DNA from: Acidaminobacter hydrogenoformans DSM 2784
Lineage (GTDB): Bacteria; Bacillota; Clostridia; Peptostreptococcales; Acidaminobacteraceae
Reading direction: 5' to 3'
Assembly (NCBI RefSeq): GCF_900103005.1
Contig: NZ_FMWL01000005.1
Coordinates: 124,001-188,000 of the forward strand
Length of the DNA: 64,000 nucleotides
Part shown: one piece after another, positions 24,747 through 34,115 of the stretch
Position numbering within the stretch: the first letter of the stretch is position 1
Layout of the letters: each line of letters starts with the position of its first letter
Notes under the pieces: generated by a model
What the model was told of the DNA's origin: nothing
The model's database searches: none
The model's input: only the letters and a program-made list of their open reading frames with translations
Program-made: the position numbers and the translations under genes

Positions 24747-26147
24747 TTACTCTTTCCCCGTCCAGCAATACGTACAGAGGTTTTCCTCTCCAATGCCAAT
24801 CGCGTCCACCATGTCGTGGATGTTCTGGTATTTGAGGGTGGACAGGTTGAGGTGCTTTCTGATGCCATCGAGCATCTGGGCATATTTCTCAGACTTCGGA
24901 TCGCAGTATTCCGAAAGCGACTCCGGAATCTTGCCCTCAATGTCAATGATGACCTGCCGCGCCACCAGGTCCATTTCCGAGCGTGACGACGAAAAGTTCA
25001 GGAATTTGCACCCAAACACCAGCGGCGGACATGCGGACCGGATGTGAACCTCCTTGGCTTTCGAGCCATACAGCAGCTCCACCGTTTCCCGCAGCTGCGT
25101 CCCGCGAACAATAGAGTCGTCGCACAGGAGCAGCCGCCGTCCCTCGACCAGTTCAGGAATAGGCATCAGCTTCATCCGTGCCACTAAATTTCTGACCTCT
25201 TGATTCTGAGGCATAAAGCTCCTGGACCAGGTTGGCGTGTACTTGATAAACGGACGCCCGAATGGAATCTTGGACTCGTTGGAATACCCAATGGCATGAC
25301 CGACCCCGGAATCCGGGACCCCAGCGACCACATCAATTTCCTCAGTGTCCTGCTTGGCCATGGACGCACCGTTTCTGTAGCGCATGAGCTCGACGCTCTC
25401 TCCCTCGTAAGTCGAGGACGGATAGCCGTAGTAGACCCAAAGGAAGGAACAGATTTTTTTCTCTTTTCTGGCCGGCGCCAGCTGCTTGTAGCCCTCCGCG
25501 TTCACCAGGACAATTTCCCCAGGCCCAAGCTCATACTCGAAGCTATAGCCCAAGTTGGCGAAGACACAGGATTCGAAAGTCACACAATGTGTATCTTCTT
25601 TTTTGCCGATGATCAGCGGCGTGCGCCCGTATTTATCCCGGGAAGCGTAGAGTCCATGAGAGGTGAGGAGCAGGATCGTACAAGAGCCCTGGATCAGCTC
25701 CTGAGCTTTGAGCAGTCCCGCCACAAAAGACGTCTCCGTATCAATCACCGCAGAAACCAGCTCCGTTGGGTTCACGACGCCACGGCTGGTTTCCATGAAG
25801 TGCACCATGCGGTTTTCGAAAGCCGTCTCAATAATTTCGTCCACGTTGTTGATCTTGCCCACTGTTGTGATGGAGTACTGACCTAAGTGGGAACGGACCG
25901 TCAGAGGCTGCGCCTCAGCGTCGCTGATACAGCCTATGCCCATATGACCCTTGAAGTTCTCAAGCTCGCTCTCAAATTTCGCTCTGAACTGCGTCGTAGT
26001 AATATTGTGAATTGCCCGATGGATGGTATTGCCCTCAAGAATCGCCATGCCGCCTTTGCTGGTTCCAAGGTGTGAATGATAGTCCGTACCAAAATAAACG
26101 TCGAATACACAGTCTTTCTTTGAAGCAACGCCAAACAAACCGCCCAT
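24747..26147 (-). CDS. PurF-like amidophosphoribosyltransferase lacking the catalytic cysteine
   Basis: 466 aa, the length of PurF. The N-terminal Ntn-hydrolase half is recognisable (YHSHLGTSKGG, GHMGIGCISD, SRDKYGRTPL), and the C-terminal phosphoribosyltransferase half has an intact PRPP loop LLLCDDSIVRGTQ and a PurF-like CTYCWTGK end. However, the mature N-terminus is MGGLFG where true PurF has MCGVFG, so the nucleophilic cysteine of glutamine hydrolysis is missing. The ATG at 26147 follows CTGGAGG with 9-base spacing and is the only good start. The enzyme may use free ammonia, or have another role. It is monocistronic and away from the purNHD cluster. Confidence 0.88.
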   Translation of the reverse strand: MGGLFGVASKKDCVFDVYFGTDYHSHLGTSKGGMAILEGNTIHRAIHNITTTQFRAKFESELENFKGHMGIGCISDAEAQPLTVRSHLGQYSITTVGKINNVDEIIETAFENRMVHFMETSRGVVNPTELVSAVIDTETSFVAGLLKAQELIQGSCTILLLTSHGLYASRDKYGRTPLIIGKKEDTHCVTFESCVFANLGYSFEYELGPGEIVLVNAEGYKQLAPARKEKKICSFLWVYYGYPSSTYEGESVELMRYRNGASMAKQDTEEIDVVAGVPDSGVGHAIGYSNESKIPFGRPFIKYTPTWSRSFMPQNQEVRNLVARMKLMPIPELVEGRRLLLCDDSIVRGTQLRETVELLYGSKAKEVHIRSACPPLVFGCKFLNFSSSRSEMDLVARQVIIDIEGKIPESLSEYCDPKSEKYAQMLDGIRKHLNLSTLKYQNIHDMVDAIGIGEENLCTYCWTGKE

Positions 26148-26236
26148 AGATTCATGCCTCCAGAATTTTTTTATCCACATTAGCCGTCAAATGATAAAAG
26201 TTCGTGAAAAAGTGCATAAAATTCATTTACACCATT

Positions 26237-26242
26237 ATTATA
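26237..26242 (-). promoter_or_regulatory. -10 element of the PurF-like gene
   Basis: TATAAT on the minus strand about 90 bases before the start codon, in A/T-rich DNA that also contains TACAGTATAC and ATACAG repeats. The -35 is weak. Confidence 0.4.
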
Positions 26243-26368
26243 ATACAGTATACACAGAAATACAGCTAAAATAACGAATTTTTAATAAGAACAATAGAAA
26301 AATGTACATATTTTGAGTTTTGCACCATAGGATGAAGGTGATTGCGGGTTTAAACAGTGAAAGTGTAG

Positions 26369-26389
26369 GTTGCGGGGACCGTCGGCAGA
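26369..26389 (+). repeat. variant dispersed motif in the gap before cblS
   Basis: GGTTGCGGGGACCGTCGGCAG combines the GGGGAC start of one repeat family with the CGTCGGCA end of the other. The remaining gap (26243-26526) has no convincing gene or terminator. Confidence 0.45.
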
Positions 26390-26526
26390 AGTTTTGGCTA
26401 TGGGAGGAAGGTACAGGCAGGGGAGGAGCGCAGATCGTTCGTGTTGGGAAATGAAGGGACTGATTCAATTCTGATGGGTGTTTTTGAGATATTAGCAGTA
26501 AGGGCGCGCTTCATGAACAGTATCGC

Positions 26527-27276
26527 TTAAATTGGGTCAATCATGCCTATTCTCGAGCAAGGCGCATTGAGCGCCGGAAGTGTGGGGTCTATTTTGCCCG
26601 GACGCATTGTAAAAATAAGCGTCGTGCAGGTCCCCGCTGATTTGTGGAGGTCCAGAGCGCTGGCACAGTCAGGATCAAGCTTCAGTCTGCCGCCTGCTGT
26701 CGCTGCTAAATCATGGCCTTCTGCCAGGATCCCTCTTGAGCCCACCGGCCAGATTTCAAGGACCTCCGGTTCGTTTAGAAGCTGTCTGAGCGTTGTGAAG
26801 TCCGCGATTTGACTTTGGTCATCTGCGAGCTCCTGACCGACTTTGGGAAATCCGGCAGCGTAGACAGGGCAGCCAATTTTGGATTTTCTGGATTCAAAAA
26901 TTTCTTTACGAAGGCGCCCCACGGCAGTCATCCCTAAACCGGTTTGCTGCGTGGGGATATTTTTTTCTGTGCTGATGGTTAGGGGGAGATCAGGGTATCC
27001 CGCTTCTGCGCGTGCCTCCCGAATACCCTCCAGCAGTGCTTCGCCAGTGGGGTCGGGTTCGCTGCAGATCGCAGCAGTGAGCGCTATTGGGACAGCGCCC
27101 GCAGACAGAATTTCCATCAAGACAACCCTGGCGGTAAGCCGCGCTACGGTTTGAGCAGGCGCATGAACGGTATCCAAGGGCTTTGATCCTATGCCACCGC
27201 AGGAGTCGCAGGCGATCGCCAAAAATTGATCCCCATCCAACGGGATGAGATCCAGATCTCTGTATTTACTGTTCAC
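26527..27276 (-). CDS. cblS: alpha-ribazole kinase CblS (AIR-synthase-like fold)
   Basis: 249 aa. The pattern LDLIPLDGDQFLAIACDSCGGIG near the N-terminus, followed by RVVLMEILSAGAVPIALTAAI and GLGMTAVG, is that of the PurM/ThiL/SelD superfamily of ATP-dependent kinases and synthetases. The gene overlaps cblT by 11 bases behind a cobalamin riboswitch. This is the arrangement described for Firmicutes CblT-CblS, in which alpha-ribazole is imported and phosphorylated for the lower ligand of cobalamin. The GTG start lies inside the end of cblT. The name rests on fold plus context; another kinase of the superfamily is possible. Confidence 0.68.
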   Translation of the reverse strand: MNSKYRDLDLIPLDGDQFLAIACDSCGGIGSKPLDTVHAPAQTVARLTARVVLMEILSAGAVPIALTAAICSEPDPTGEALLEGIREARAEAGYPDLPLTISTEKNIPTQQTGLGMTAVGRLRKEIFESRKSKIGCPVYAAGFPKVGQELADDQSQIADFTTLRQLLNEPEVLEIWPVGSRGILAEGHDLAATAGGRLKLDPDCASALDLHKSAGTCTTLIFTMRPGKIDPTLPALNAPCSRIGMIDPI

Positions 27277-27805
27277 TGTGCATCACACTTGTCACTTTTA
27301 TGACGGCCCTTGATTTTTCCAAAGCGAGATGGACCATATAGGCCAGCAGGATATTGATCAGGCTGCCAATACTCAGTGGCAGAACCATGGCTGCAAAAAA
27401 TGCAGCGCCAAAACCAGGCAGCAGCATGAGCACTGCAGGGGCGCCTATACCGTTAAGCAGTATGGCAATAATCACCGCTAAGACGCGGTTGACATTTTTA
27501 AAAAGAAAACCGTAAATCGAGACAATGACCGCCATCTGAACGCCAATCAAAAGATGGATAGGGAGTGTCAACGGGAAGCCTGCGCTGGCGGCCGTCATCA
27601 GGTGTCCCAGCAGACCAGTGATGGCACCGGGGACTGGACCCAGCAGAGAAGCGGCCAGAAAAGCCGGCAGGGCATCCAGGGCTACAGTACCGGTAGGGCT
27701 GGGGAGCTTGATCATGGTACCCACAAAGCATAGAGCAATAAACATGGAGAGAATTACAGTTCTTTTCAATTTTGTTTGCACTTGAGTTTGTACTTGTGTT
27801 TGCAT
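27266..27805 (-). CDS. cblT: alpha-ribazole transporter CblT (ECF S-component-like)
   Basis: 179 aa with about five to six hydrophobic helices, the size and layout of an ECF transporter substrate-binding subunit. Helix one ends in VGTMIKLPSPTGTVALDALPAFLAA, and GPVPGAITGLLGHL follows. A short QTQVQTQVQT repeat precedes the first helix. The ATG at 27805 follows AGAGGTG. It is the first gene after the cobalamin riboswitch and is translationally coupled to cblS, which supports uptake of alpha-ribazole or a related corrinoid precursor. Energising ECF subunits are not in this window. Confidence 0.68.
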   Translation of the reverse strand: MQTQVQTQVQTKLKRTVILSMFIALCFVGTMIKLPSPTGTVALDALPAFLAASLLGPVPGAITGLLGHLMTAASAGFPLTLPIHLLIGVQMAVIVSIYGFLFKNVNRVLAVIIAILLNGIGAPAVLMLLPGFGAAFFAAMVLPLSIGSLINILLAYMVHLALEKSRAVIKVTSVMHSEQ

Positions 27806-27854
27806 TGGCGACACCTCTTTAAAATTTTTGCAGAGCTTCAGAGGAATATGGGAT

Positions 27855-27895
27855 CCAAAAAATAAAAAGTCCGCGGCTAATAACCGCGGACTTTT
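27855..27895 (-). terminator. riboswitch expression-platform terminator
   Basis: On the minus strand AAGTCCGCGG-TTATTA-GCCGCGGACTT is followed by a T run, between the cobalamin aptamer and cblT. This suits transcriptional shut-off when the ligand is bound. Confidence 0.85.
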
Positions 27896-27939
27896 CCATC
27901 ATCCAATCCCAAGCATTCTTTGAGGACACAAAGAACGCA

Positions 27940-28110
27940 CAGCTTTCAGGCAGGTCTCCTGGCTCAGGGTCATTGCGCTGCCTCGACCTTCCCAGCTGCT
28001 TTAAAGCAGAGGTGGCATTCTGAGGACGCTCTCCATTTACAGTGACGGGATCGCTCAGGACTTTCACCTGATTCCCTATTCTCCCAATCTTGGGCACCTG
28101 AAACTGTTAT
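27940..28110 (-). promoter_or_regulatory. cobalamin riboswitch
   Basis: The minus-strand RNA carries the class hallmarks in order: GGTGAAAGTCCTGAGC, CCCGTCACTGTAA, GCCACCTCTG, GGGAAGG, and a final GAGCCAGGAGACCTGCCTG. A small open frame across this region is not a gene. Confidence 0.95.
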
Positions 28111-28140
28111 TAAGTTGCTCTGTCGTTCTGACTTAAATTA

Positions 28141-28169
28141 AGTGTAGCGATAACTGGATGCAGCGTCAA
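28141..28169 (-). promoter_or_regulatory. sigma-A promoter of the cobalamin riboswitch transcript
   Basis: On the minus strand TTGACG, a 17-base spacer, TACACT, just upstream of the aptamer. Confidence 0.65.
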
Positions 28170-28285
28170 GACACAATACTTATTACAATTTCGTTATTTT
28201 TTTTCGTACATCAACACATTTTTGTATTATAGATTGCTTGAAAAACAGCATTTGCAGTGGATAAGGGATGAATTGACACGGTCGA

Positions 28286-28332
28286 TGGACAAAAAAAGTC
28301 CCGCTGGACAAAAAGCGAAACATCCGTATAAT
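28286..28332 (+). promoter_or_regulatory. sigma-A promoter and repeat operator candidate of gap
   Basis: TGGACA (28305-28310), 16-base spacer, TATAAT (28327-28332). The -35 lies in the second of two TGGACAAAAA copies (28286-28295 and 28305-28314), and GGAC-N7-GTCC forms a dyad between them. A glycolytic repressor site is possible. Confidence 0.6.
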
Positions 28333-28343
28333 AAGAAGTGTAG

Positions 28344-29471
<1,128 letters not shown>

Positions 29472-29499
29472 GGAATTAAAATATTGGCCGTTAATAAAT

Positions 29500-29550
29500 A
29501 AAAGGAAGGCGATCCCGTGGGGTTAAACCATTGGGGTGCCTTCCTTTTTA
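29500..29550 (+). terminator. terminator after gap
   Basis: AAAAGGAAGGC and GCCTTCCTTTTT form a perfect stem around a G-rich loop. Confidence 0.85.
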
Positions 29551-29675
29551 GTGGGTCCTTATAACTGGCCCCCAAAATTGACTTCAATTTGTTTTTTTAT
29601 TTTTCTTTTCAGGTTGGGTTAAGGATGTTATTCTAAAATGTAGAGAAATGACAATTTGAAAGGGGCAAAAACAGA

Positions 29676-30563
29676 GTGAAGAACAATTTTAGAGTTATTA
29701 TTACCGTAGTCGTGATTATCGCGCTGCTTGCCGGCAGTGTTTATATCGGAGTAGGCGCGTTCAGGACGACTGGCAGTGGCGATACTGTGGCAACAGTGGG
29801 TTCTGAAAAGATTACAAAGGATGATCTTTACGATTACATGGTTAAACAGAGCGGGCAGCAAGCCCTTGACGCGTTGATTTCTGAAAAGATCATTGAGCTC
29901 GAAGCGGAGAAAAACAACGTTAAAGTTGAAGCTTCGGAGATTGATGAAGAGATCGCGACTTACGAAGAAATGTATGGGGGCAAAGAGTCCCTCGAAGCGG
30001 CCCTCGCTTCCAGCGGGTTTGATATGGATTATCTCAGAGGCAACATTGAAACCAACCTCATGATCAAGAAGATTCTCGAGCCAACTATCGAGATTACAGA
30101 AACTGAGATTTCGGATTACTTTACCCAAAACAAAGCATCCTTTGACCAGCAGGAGCAGGTCAGCGCGCGTCACATTCTCGTTGAGACAGTTGAAACCGCA
30201 AATGAGATTTTAGGTAAATTGAACGCTGGTGAAGAATTTGAGGCGCTTGCCAGCGCGTACTCTATTGATACCTCCAACAAGGATATTGGCGGCAGCCTCG
30301 GCTTCTTTGGCAGAGGCCAAATGGTACCAGCCTTTGAAGAAGCTGCGTTCACGGCAGAGGTAGGAAAAGTCGTTGGTCCTGTTGAAACGGATTATGGCTA
30401 TCACCTCCTCATTGTGGATGAGAAAGTAGAAGCCGTTGAAGCAACTTTGGAAGAGAAAAAGGAAGAGGTTCGTGACACATTGCTGGATCAGAAGATCCAG
30501 TCTCAAGTGACGACATGGCTTGATGAGAAATATCAGGAATACAATATCAATATCAGCATGTAG
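29676..30563 (+). CDS. membrane-anchored peptidyl-prolyl isomerase, PrsA/SurA-like
   Basis: 295 aa. One N-terminal helix (about residues 6-29) anchors the protein; there is no lipobox cysteine, unlike Bacillus PrsA. A SurA-like chaperone region (about 38-160) is followed by a parvulin PpiC domain (about 163-255), with SARHILVET, FEALASAYSIDTSNKDIGGSLGFFGRGQMVPAFEEAAF and VVGPVETDYGYHLL. It helps fold secreted proteins outside the membrane. The start is GTG at 29676, behind AAAGGGGC. It is monocistronic. Confidence 0.9.
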   Translation: MKNNFRVIITVVVIIALLAGSVYIGVGAFRTTGSGDTVATVGSEKITKDDLYDYMVKQSGQQALDALISEKIIELEAEKNNVKVEASEIDEEIATYEEMYGGKESLEAALASSGFDMDYLRGNIETNLMIKKILEPTIEITETEISDYFTQNKASFDQQEQVSARHILVETVETANEILGKLNAGEEFEALASAYSIDTSNKDIGGSLGFFGRGQMVPAFEEAAFTAEVGKVVGPVETDYGYHLLIVDEKVEAVEATLEEKKEEVRDTLLDQKIQSQVTTWLDEKYQEYNINISM

Positions 30564-30591
30564 GCTCATAAAAAAACTTGGTAAAGTGCAG

Positions 30592-30623
30592 AAAACGGCC
30601 CCCTTTTGGAGGGCCGTTTTTAT
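30592..30623 (+). terminator. terminator after the foldase gene
   Basis: AAAACGGCCC, 9-base loop, GGGCCGTTTT and further T residues. Confidence 0.88.
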
Positions 30624-30745
30624 ATGCGATGATGCAGCTTGTATATACAATTTCTATTGAGAGCCGCTATCCATTGAAATCCTCAATGAGTCACATAGTC
30701 TAACCTGTTGTAAAATAAGGTGACAAATTATTTGGAGGGATTACA

Positions 30746-31351
30746 ATGCACCAGCAACATAATCAGGAACAAACAATGCAGACGAATCGGCTTGCAGGTG
30801 TGGCGGATGACCATCGGCATAACCAGGCTCTTGAGTCGTCACTGGTTTCTGCCGTGCGCGCCAAAGCAGAGGGCTACTTTCAGCGGGGTGAATTTTTTTG
30901 CTCTGAAGCCGTCCTGCATACGATCAATGAGCTGCTGGGGTGGCCCTTCCCAGCTGAGATTACAAAGCTGGCGTCTTCTTTTCCAATAGGCATTGGAAAA
31001 TCAGGTTGCCTGTGCGGCGCTGTGAGCGGCGGGGCAATGGCGCTGGGCATGGTCTACGGGCGAAACCACGGCGAAGCCATGAACGATAAGATGTTCCCGG
31101 TGGCAGCGGGGCTCCATGACCACGTCAAAGCGGTGTACAAAAGCACCTGCTGCAGAGTCCTCGTCAAAGGCTATGATTTTGGGAGCCCTGAGCGAAAAGC
31201 CCACTGCGTCAGAATCACCGGCGAGGTCGCGGCCTGGGTGGCGGCGCGGCTGGCGGAAGACCCGGAAGTAGCCGCGCGGCTTTCACTGGAAGGCATCGCC
31301 CCGGAAAGCCTTTTGGATGCGGCGGCGTCCGCTTCTGAAAATCCGGCTTAG
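30746..31351 (+). CDS. C_GCAxxG_C_C family redox-active protein
   Basis: 201 aa. The family cysteines are visible: C in FFCSEAVL, the G-C-x-C-G-A motif in GKSGCLCGAVSGGAMALG, CC in KSTCCRVL, and a final C in KAHCVRI. These proteins are thought to bind a metal or Fe-S centre and often sit beside membrane transporters or redox enzymes. The first 35 residues are His/Gln-rich and carry a copy of the dispersed GACCATCGGC motif as codons. GGAGGGA precedes the ATG. A TDT-family transporter gene follows after 12 bases, suggesting an operon. Function unknown. Confidence 0.85.
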   Translation: MHQQHNQEQTMQTNRLAGVADDHRHNQALESSLVSAVRAKAEGYFQRGEFFCSEAVLHTINELLGWPFPAEITKLASSFPIGIGKSGCLCGAVSGGAMALGMVYGRNHGEAMNDKMFPVAAGLHDHVKAVYKSTCCRVLVKGYDFGSPERKAHCVRITGEVAAWVAARLAEDPEVAARLSLEGIAPESLLDAAASASENPA

Positions 31352-31363
31352 GAGGAGGGTCAT

Positions 31364-32302
31364 ATGCCACTCATAAAAAAAATACCACTGCCGATGGCCG
31401 GCCTTTCCCTCGCCCTCGCCGCCACCGGCAACCTCCTCGTCTCTTACGGTCAGGGCTATCGCTGGGGCTTCGGGGTATTGTCATGGACGCTTTTATTAGC
31501 GCTGATCTTGAAGGTCGTGCTTGACCCGACGTCCGTCAGGCAGGGCTTTTCGAACCCTTTGATCGCCAGCGTCATGCCCACGTTTTCAATGAGCCTGCTT
31601 CTTTTATCCGGGTATGTGGCGGGGGTTTCGCCAGCTGTTGGCGAAGGGCTTTGGTTTTTAGGGGGGCTTCTCCATGTGACCCTCATAGTCCTATTCACCC
31701 GGCATCATTTGATGGGGCGAAAAACTGAAGCGTATCTGCCAAGCTACTTCGTCGTCTATGTTGGCATTGTCGTTGCCAGTGTTACGGCCCCCGTTTTTGA
31801 TCAATGGGCTTTGGGCCAGGCGGCGTTTTGGTTTGGGCTCGTTTCCTTCTTTGCGCTGCTGCCCCATGTCCTCAACCGGGTTTTCGTGCTGAGAGACCTG
31901 CCGGAGCCTGCTCAGCCCGCCATTATGATCTTGGCGGCGCCAGCGAGTCTGCTTCTTACGGGCTACCTTAAAAGCTTCCCAGAGCCATCGCTGATTACGG
32001 CGGGATTATTGGCCTTGATTTCAGGGATCATGCTGCTGCTGGCGTTGTCCTTCCTTCCAAGGCTGCTCAGGCTCAAGTATTACCCAAGCTACGCTGCCTT
32101 CACCTTTCCGCTGGTGATTTCGGCGGTGGGGGTTAAAAGCTTGAACGGCGTTTTGACAACCATGGGCTTTGGCGCAGGTTATCTTGTTCCAGTGGTCAAG
32201 CTCCTTGAGGCCGGTGCGGTGAGTATAGTGCTTTATGTGCTTTTAAGATTTATTCAGTCTCTCTCGATCCGTGAGGCAAGTGCCCGGGTTAGTCCCCAGT
32301 AG
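31364..32302 (+). CDS. TDT family (TehA-like) membrane transporter
   Basis: 312 aa with about ten transmembrane helices. The family look is given by PMAGLSLALAATGNL at the N-terminus and PTFSMSLLLLSGYV and RHHLMGRKTEAYLPSYFVVYVGIVVASVTAP further on. TDT proteins transport dicarboxylates, sulfite or tellurite-related anions as homotrimers. An AGGAGGAGGG site precedes the ATG. Co-transcription with a Cys-rich redox protein hints at an oxyanion such as sulfite, but this is inference. Confidence 0.85.
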   Translation: MPLIKKIPLPMAGLSLALAATGNLLVSYGQGYRWGFGVLSWTLLLALILKVVLDPTSVRQGFSNPLIASVMPTFSMSLLLLSGYVAGVSPAVGEGLWFLGGLLHVTLIVLFTRHHLMGRKTEAYLPSYFVVYVGIVVASVTAPVFDQWALGQAAFWFGLVSFFALLPHVLNRVFVLRDLPEPAQPAIMILAAPASLLLTGYLKSFPEPSLITAGLLALISGIMLLLALSFLPRLLRLKYYPSYAAFTFPLVISAVGVKSLNGVLTTMGFGAGYLVPVVKLLEAGAVSIVLYVLLRFIQSLSIREASARVSPQ

Positions 32303-32346
32303 ATCCTCTGAAGGATAGTGACAGAGTAAATGAATAGGAGGATGTC

Positions 32347-32391
32347 GAAAAAGGGAGAAAACCTCGCAAGACGGGGCTCCCTCTTTTGGTG
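32347..32391 (+). terminator. terminator after the TDT gene
   Basis: AAAAAGGGAG and CTCCCTCTTTT pair around a 20-base loop. Confidence 0.65.
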
Positions 32392-32394
32392 AAG

Positions 32395-32456
32395 TGACTA
32401 TCGGCAGAGTTTTTGAGGCTTTTAAGGGCCAGAGATTTTTGCCGATGGTCATTTTT
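32395..32456. repeat. inverted pair of the GACCATCGGCA motif
   Basis: TGACTATCGGCA at 32395-32406 and TGCCGATGGTCA at 32440-32451 can pair as a 12-bp stem (one G.U-type mismatch) around a 33-base loop, followed by a T run. It may act as a second terminator. Confidence 0.65.
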
Positions 32457-32470
32457 ATCTCCATACCTTT

Positions 32471-32503
32471 GAGCGCCCTTCGTGGGTGTTTTTTTATTTT
32501 TTG
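32471..32503 (+). terminator. short hairpin with long T run
   Basis: GCGCCC-TTCGT-GGGTGT followed by T-rich DNA, ahead of a TTGACA (32501-32506) that could be the -35 of the next operon. The -10 is poor (TAAGGC at 32523). Confidence 0.4.
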
Positions 32504-32606
32504 ACAGCTGGAGTCTCCGCTTTAAGGCTGCTTTCAGGTTGAAGGTCTAAGATGAACTCATAAGGAAGACAACTGTAAAGGTAAATTCAAGTATGAGGTG
32601 ATCCAA

Positions 32607-33389
32607 ATGTCAAAGCCACAAACCATTTTCAAGCGCTACGAAAAGAAATACCTGCTCAGCCGCGGCCAGTATGACGCGCTTCGCCCGCTGCTTCAGGAGA
32701 AGATGACTCAGGACGCGTACGGGGAGCACACGATCTGCAACCTGTATTTTGATACACCGGAGTATGACCTGATCCGCACATCCATAGAAAAGCCGGTGTA
32801 CAAGGAGAAGCTGCGGCTCAGGAGCTATGGTGTTCCGGCTGCCAACGATCAGGTGTTCCTTGAGCTTAAGAAAAAATACAAAGGGATTGTCTACAAGCGC
32901 CGGGTGGACCTTTCTTTACAAGAGGCTGCCGATTATCTCCGTTACGGCAAACGACCCCTCTCCGACAGCCATGTGTTTAATGAAATCGATTGGTTCCAGT
33001 CTATGTACCATGCGACGCCAAAGGTGTTTATTGCATACGAGCGCAGTGCCTGGCACGGCAACGAGGACGCCAATCTGAGAGTCACCTTTGACCAGGGGAT
33101 CCGCTTCCGGGAAACGGCGCTGGACCTGGCTTCAGGTGATTGGGGACAGGCACTGCTTGAGGACGACAGGGTTCTCATGGAAATCAAGATTCCCGGAGCA
33201 ATGCCGCTGTGGATGAGCCGGATGCTCTCTGAGCTCAAGATCTATCCGGCATCTTTTTCAAAATACGGGGTGTGCTATAAGGCCTATCTCCTTGGGGAGA
33301 GGCTGGCGGGGCGCGCTGAAGTGGCGAAGCCTGCAGCGTTTCGACAGGATTATCACTATGCGAAGCAAGGAGGCGGTTTAAGTGCTTAA
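32607..33389 (+). CDS. VTC-domain protein (polyphosphate polymerase-like)
   Basis: 260 aa, one VTC tunnel domain. Basic and acidic residues of the family are seen in RYEKKYLL, TICNLYFDTPEYDLIR, YKEKLRLRSYG, FLELKKKYKGIVYKRR and the late LMEIKIPGAMP and SKYGVCYKAYL. The domain forms a polyphosphate-synthesising tunnel in yeast VTC4, and bacterial homologues are often annotated as polyphosphate polymerases. ATG at 32607 follows TGAGGTGATCC. The gene overlaps the DUF4956 gene by 8 bases, a conserved neighbourhood in Firmicutes. Activity is not proven. Confidence 0.88.
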   Translation: MSKPQTIFKRYEKKYLLSRGQYDALRPLLQEKMTQDAYGEHTICNLYFDTPEYDLIRTSIEKPVYKEKLRLRSYGVPAANDQVFLELKKKYKGIVYKRRVDLSLQEAADYLRYGKRPLSDSHVFNEIDWFQSMYHATPKVFIAYERSAWHGNEDANLRVTFDQGIRFRETALDLASGDWGQALLEDDRVLMEIKIPGAMPLWMSRMLSELKIYPASFSKYGVCYKAYLLGERLAGRAEVAKPAAFRQDYHYAKQGGGLSA

Positions 33390-34077
33390 CAGTTTGTTCG
33401 CTTCAGCTTCAACGGCCGCGGGCGCCAGTGGGTTAACCATGGGGAGCCTGGTCCTTGCGACTTTGGCGTCACTGCTTTTAGGCTTTGGCGTCGCGGGTGT
33501 GTATATGTTCAGGAATACTTACAGTAAGAGCTTTGCCGTCAGTCTGGTCTTATTGCCAGCCATGATCCAGATTGTCATCATGATGGTCAACGGCAATGTG
33601 GGGGCTGGGGTCGCGGTGATGGGGGCGTTCAGCCTGGTTCGGTTCAGGTCTGTACCGGGCAGCGCCAGGGAGATCAGCAATATATTCCTTGCCATGGCGA
33701 TTGGACTGACGACAGGTATGGGGTATGTTTGGGTGGCTTTGGTGTTTCTGGTGATCATCGGCAGTGCCTCTGTGCTTTTGACGGTTTTCGGGTTCGGGGA
33801 GCAGCCGCTGGAGCAGCGGGAAAAGGAGCTTAAGATCACAATTCCAGAAAATCTCGACTACACCGGCGTTTTCGATGACCTGTTTGAGAAATATACCAAA
33901 AAGGCGGTGCTGATACAGGTGAAGACCACTAACATGGGGAGCCTGTACGAGCTCAAATATCATATTTATATGCGAGAGGCCGGCGCGGAGAAGGCGTTCA
34001 TGGATGAGCTGCGGTGCCGCAACGGGAACCTGTCGATTTCATATGGGCGGGTGTCGTCGCAGAATACGGAGCTTTAA
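33382..34077 (+). CDS. DUF4956 membrane protein
   Basis: 231 aa. About four transmembrane helices in residues 20-150, including the family segment GAGVAVMGAFSLVRFRSVPGSAREISNIFLAMAIG, followed by a cytosolic ferredoxin-like tail of about 75 residues. DUF4956 proteins are commonly encoded with VTC-domain proteins, as here with an 8-base overlap. A role in moving or anchoring the polymer made by the VTC protein is an attractive guess without direct evidence. Confidence 0.88.
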   Translation: MLNSLFASASTAAGASGLTMGSLVLATLASLLLGFGVAGVYMFRNTYSKSFAVSLVLLPAMIQIVIMMVNGNVGAGVAVMGAFSLVRFRSVPGSAREISNIFLAMAIGLTTGMGYVWVALVFLVIIGSASVLLTVFGFGEQPLEQREKELKITIPENLDYTGVFDDLFEKYTKKAVLIQVKTTNMGSLYELKYHIYMREAGAEKAFMDELRCRNGNLSISYGRVSSQNTEL

Positions 34078-34115
34078 GTGCTTATAATACCTGGAAGAGA
34101 GAAGGAGAGTCTGGT

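Noticed and set aside
24747..26147. Calling the gene purF outright
   Set aside because: The essential N-terminal cysteine is missing, so glutamine-dependent PurF activity is not supported.
27819..28097. A 92-codon frame overlapping the cobalamin riboswitch
   Set aside because: The DNA is fully explained by the riboswitch aptamer and its terminator.
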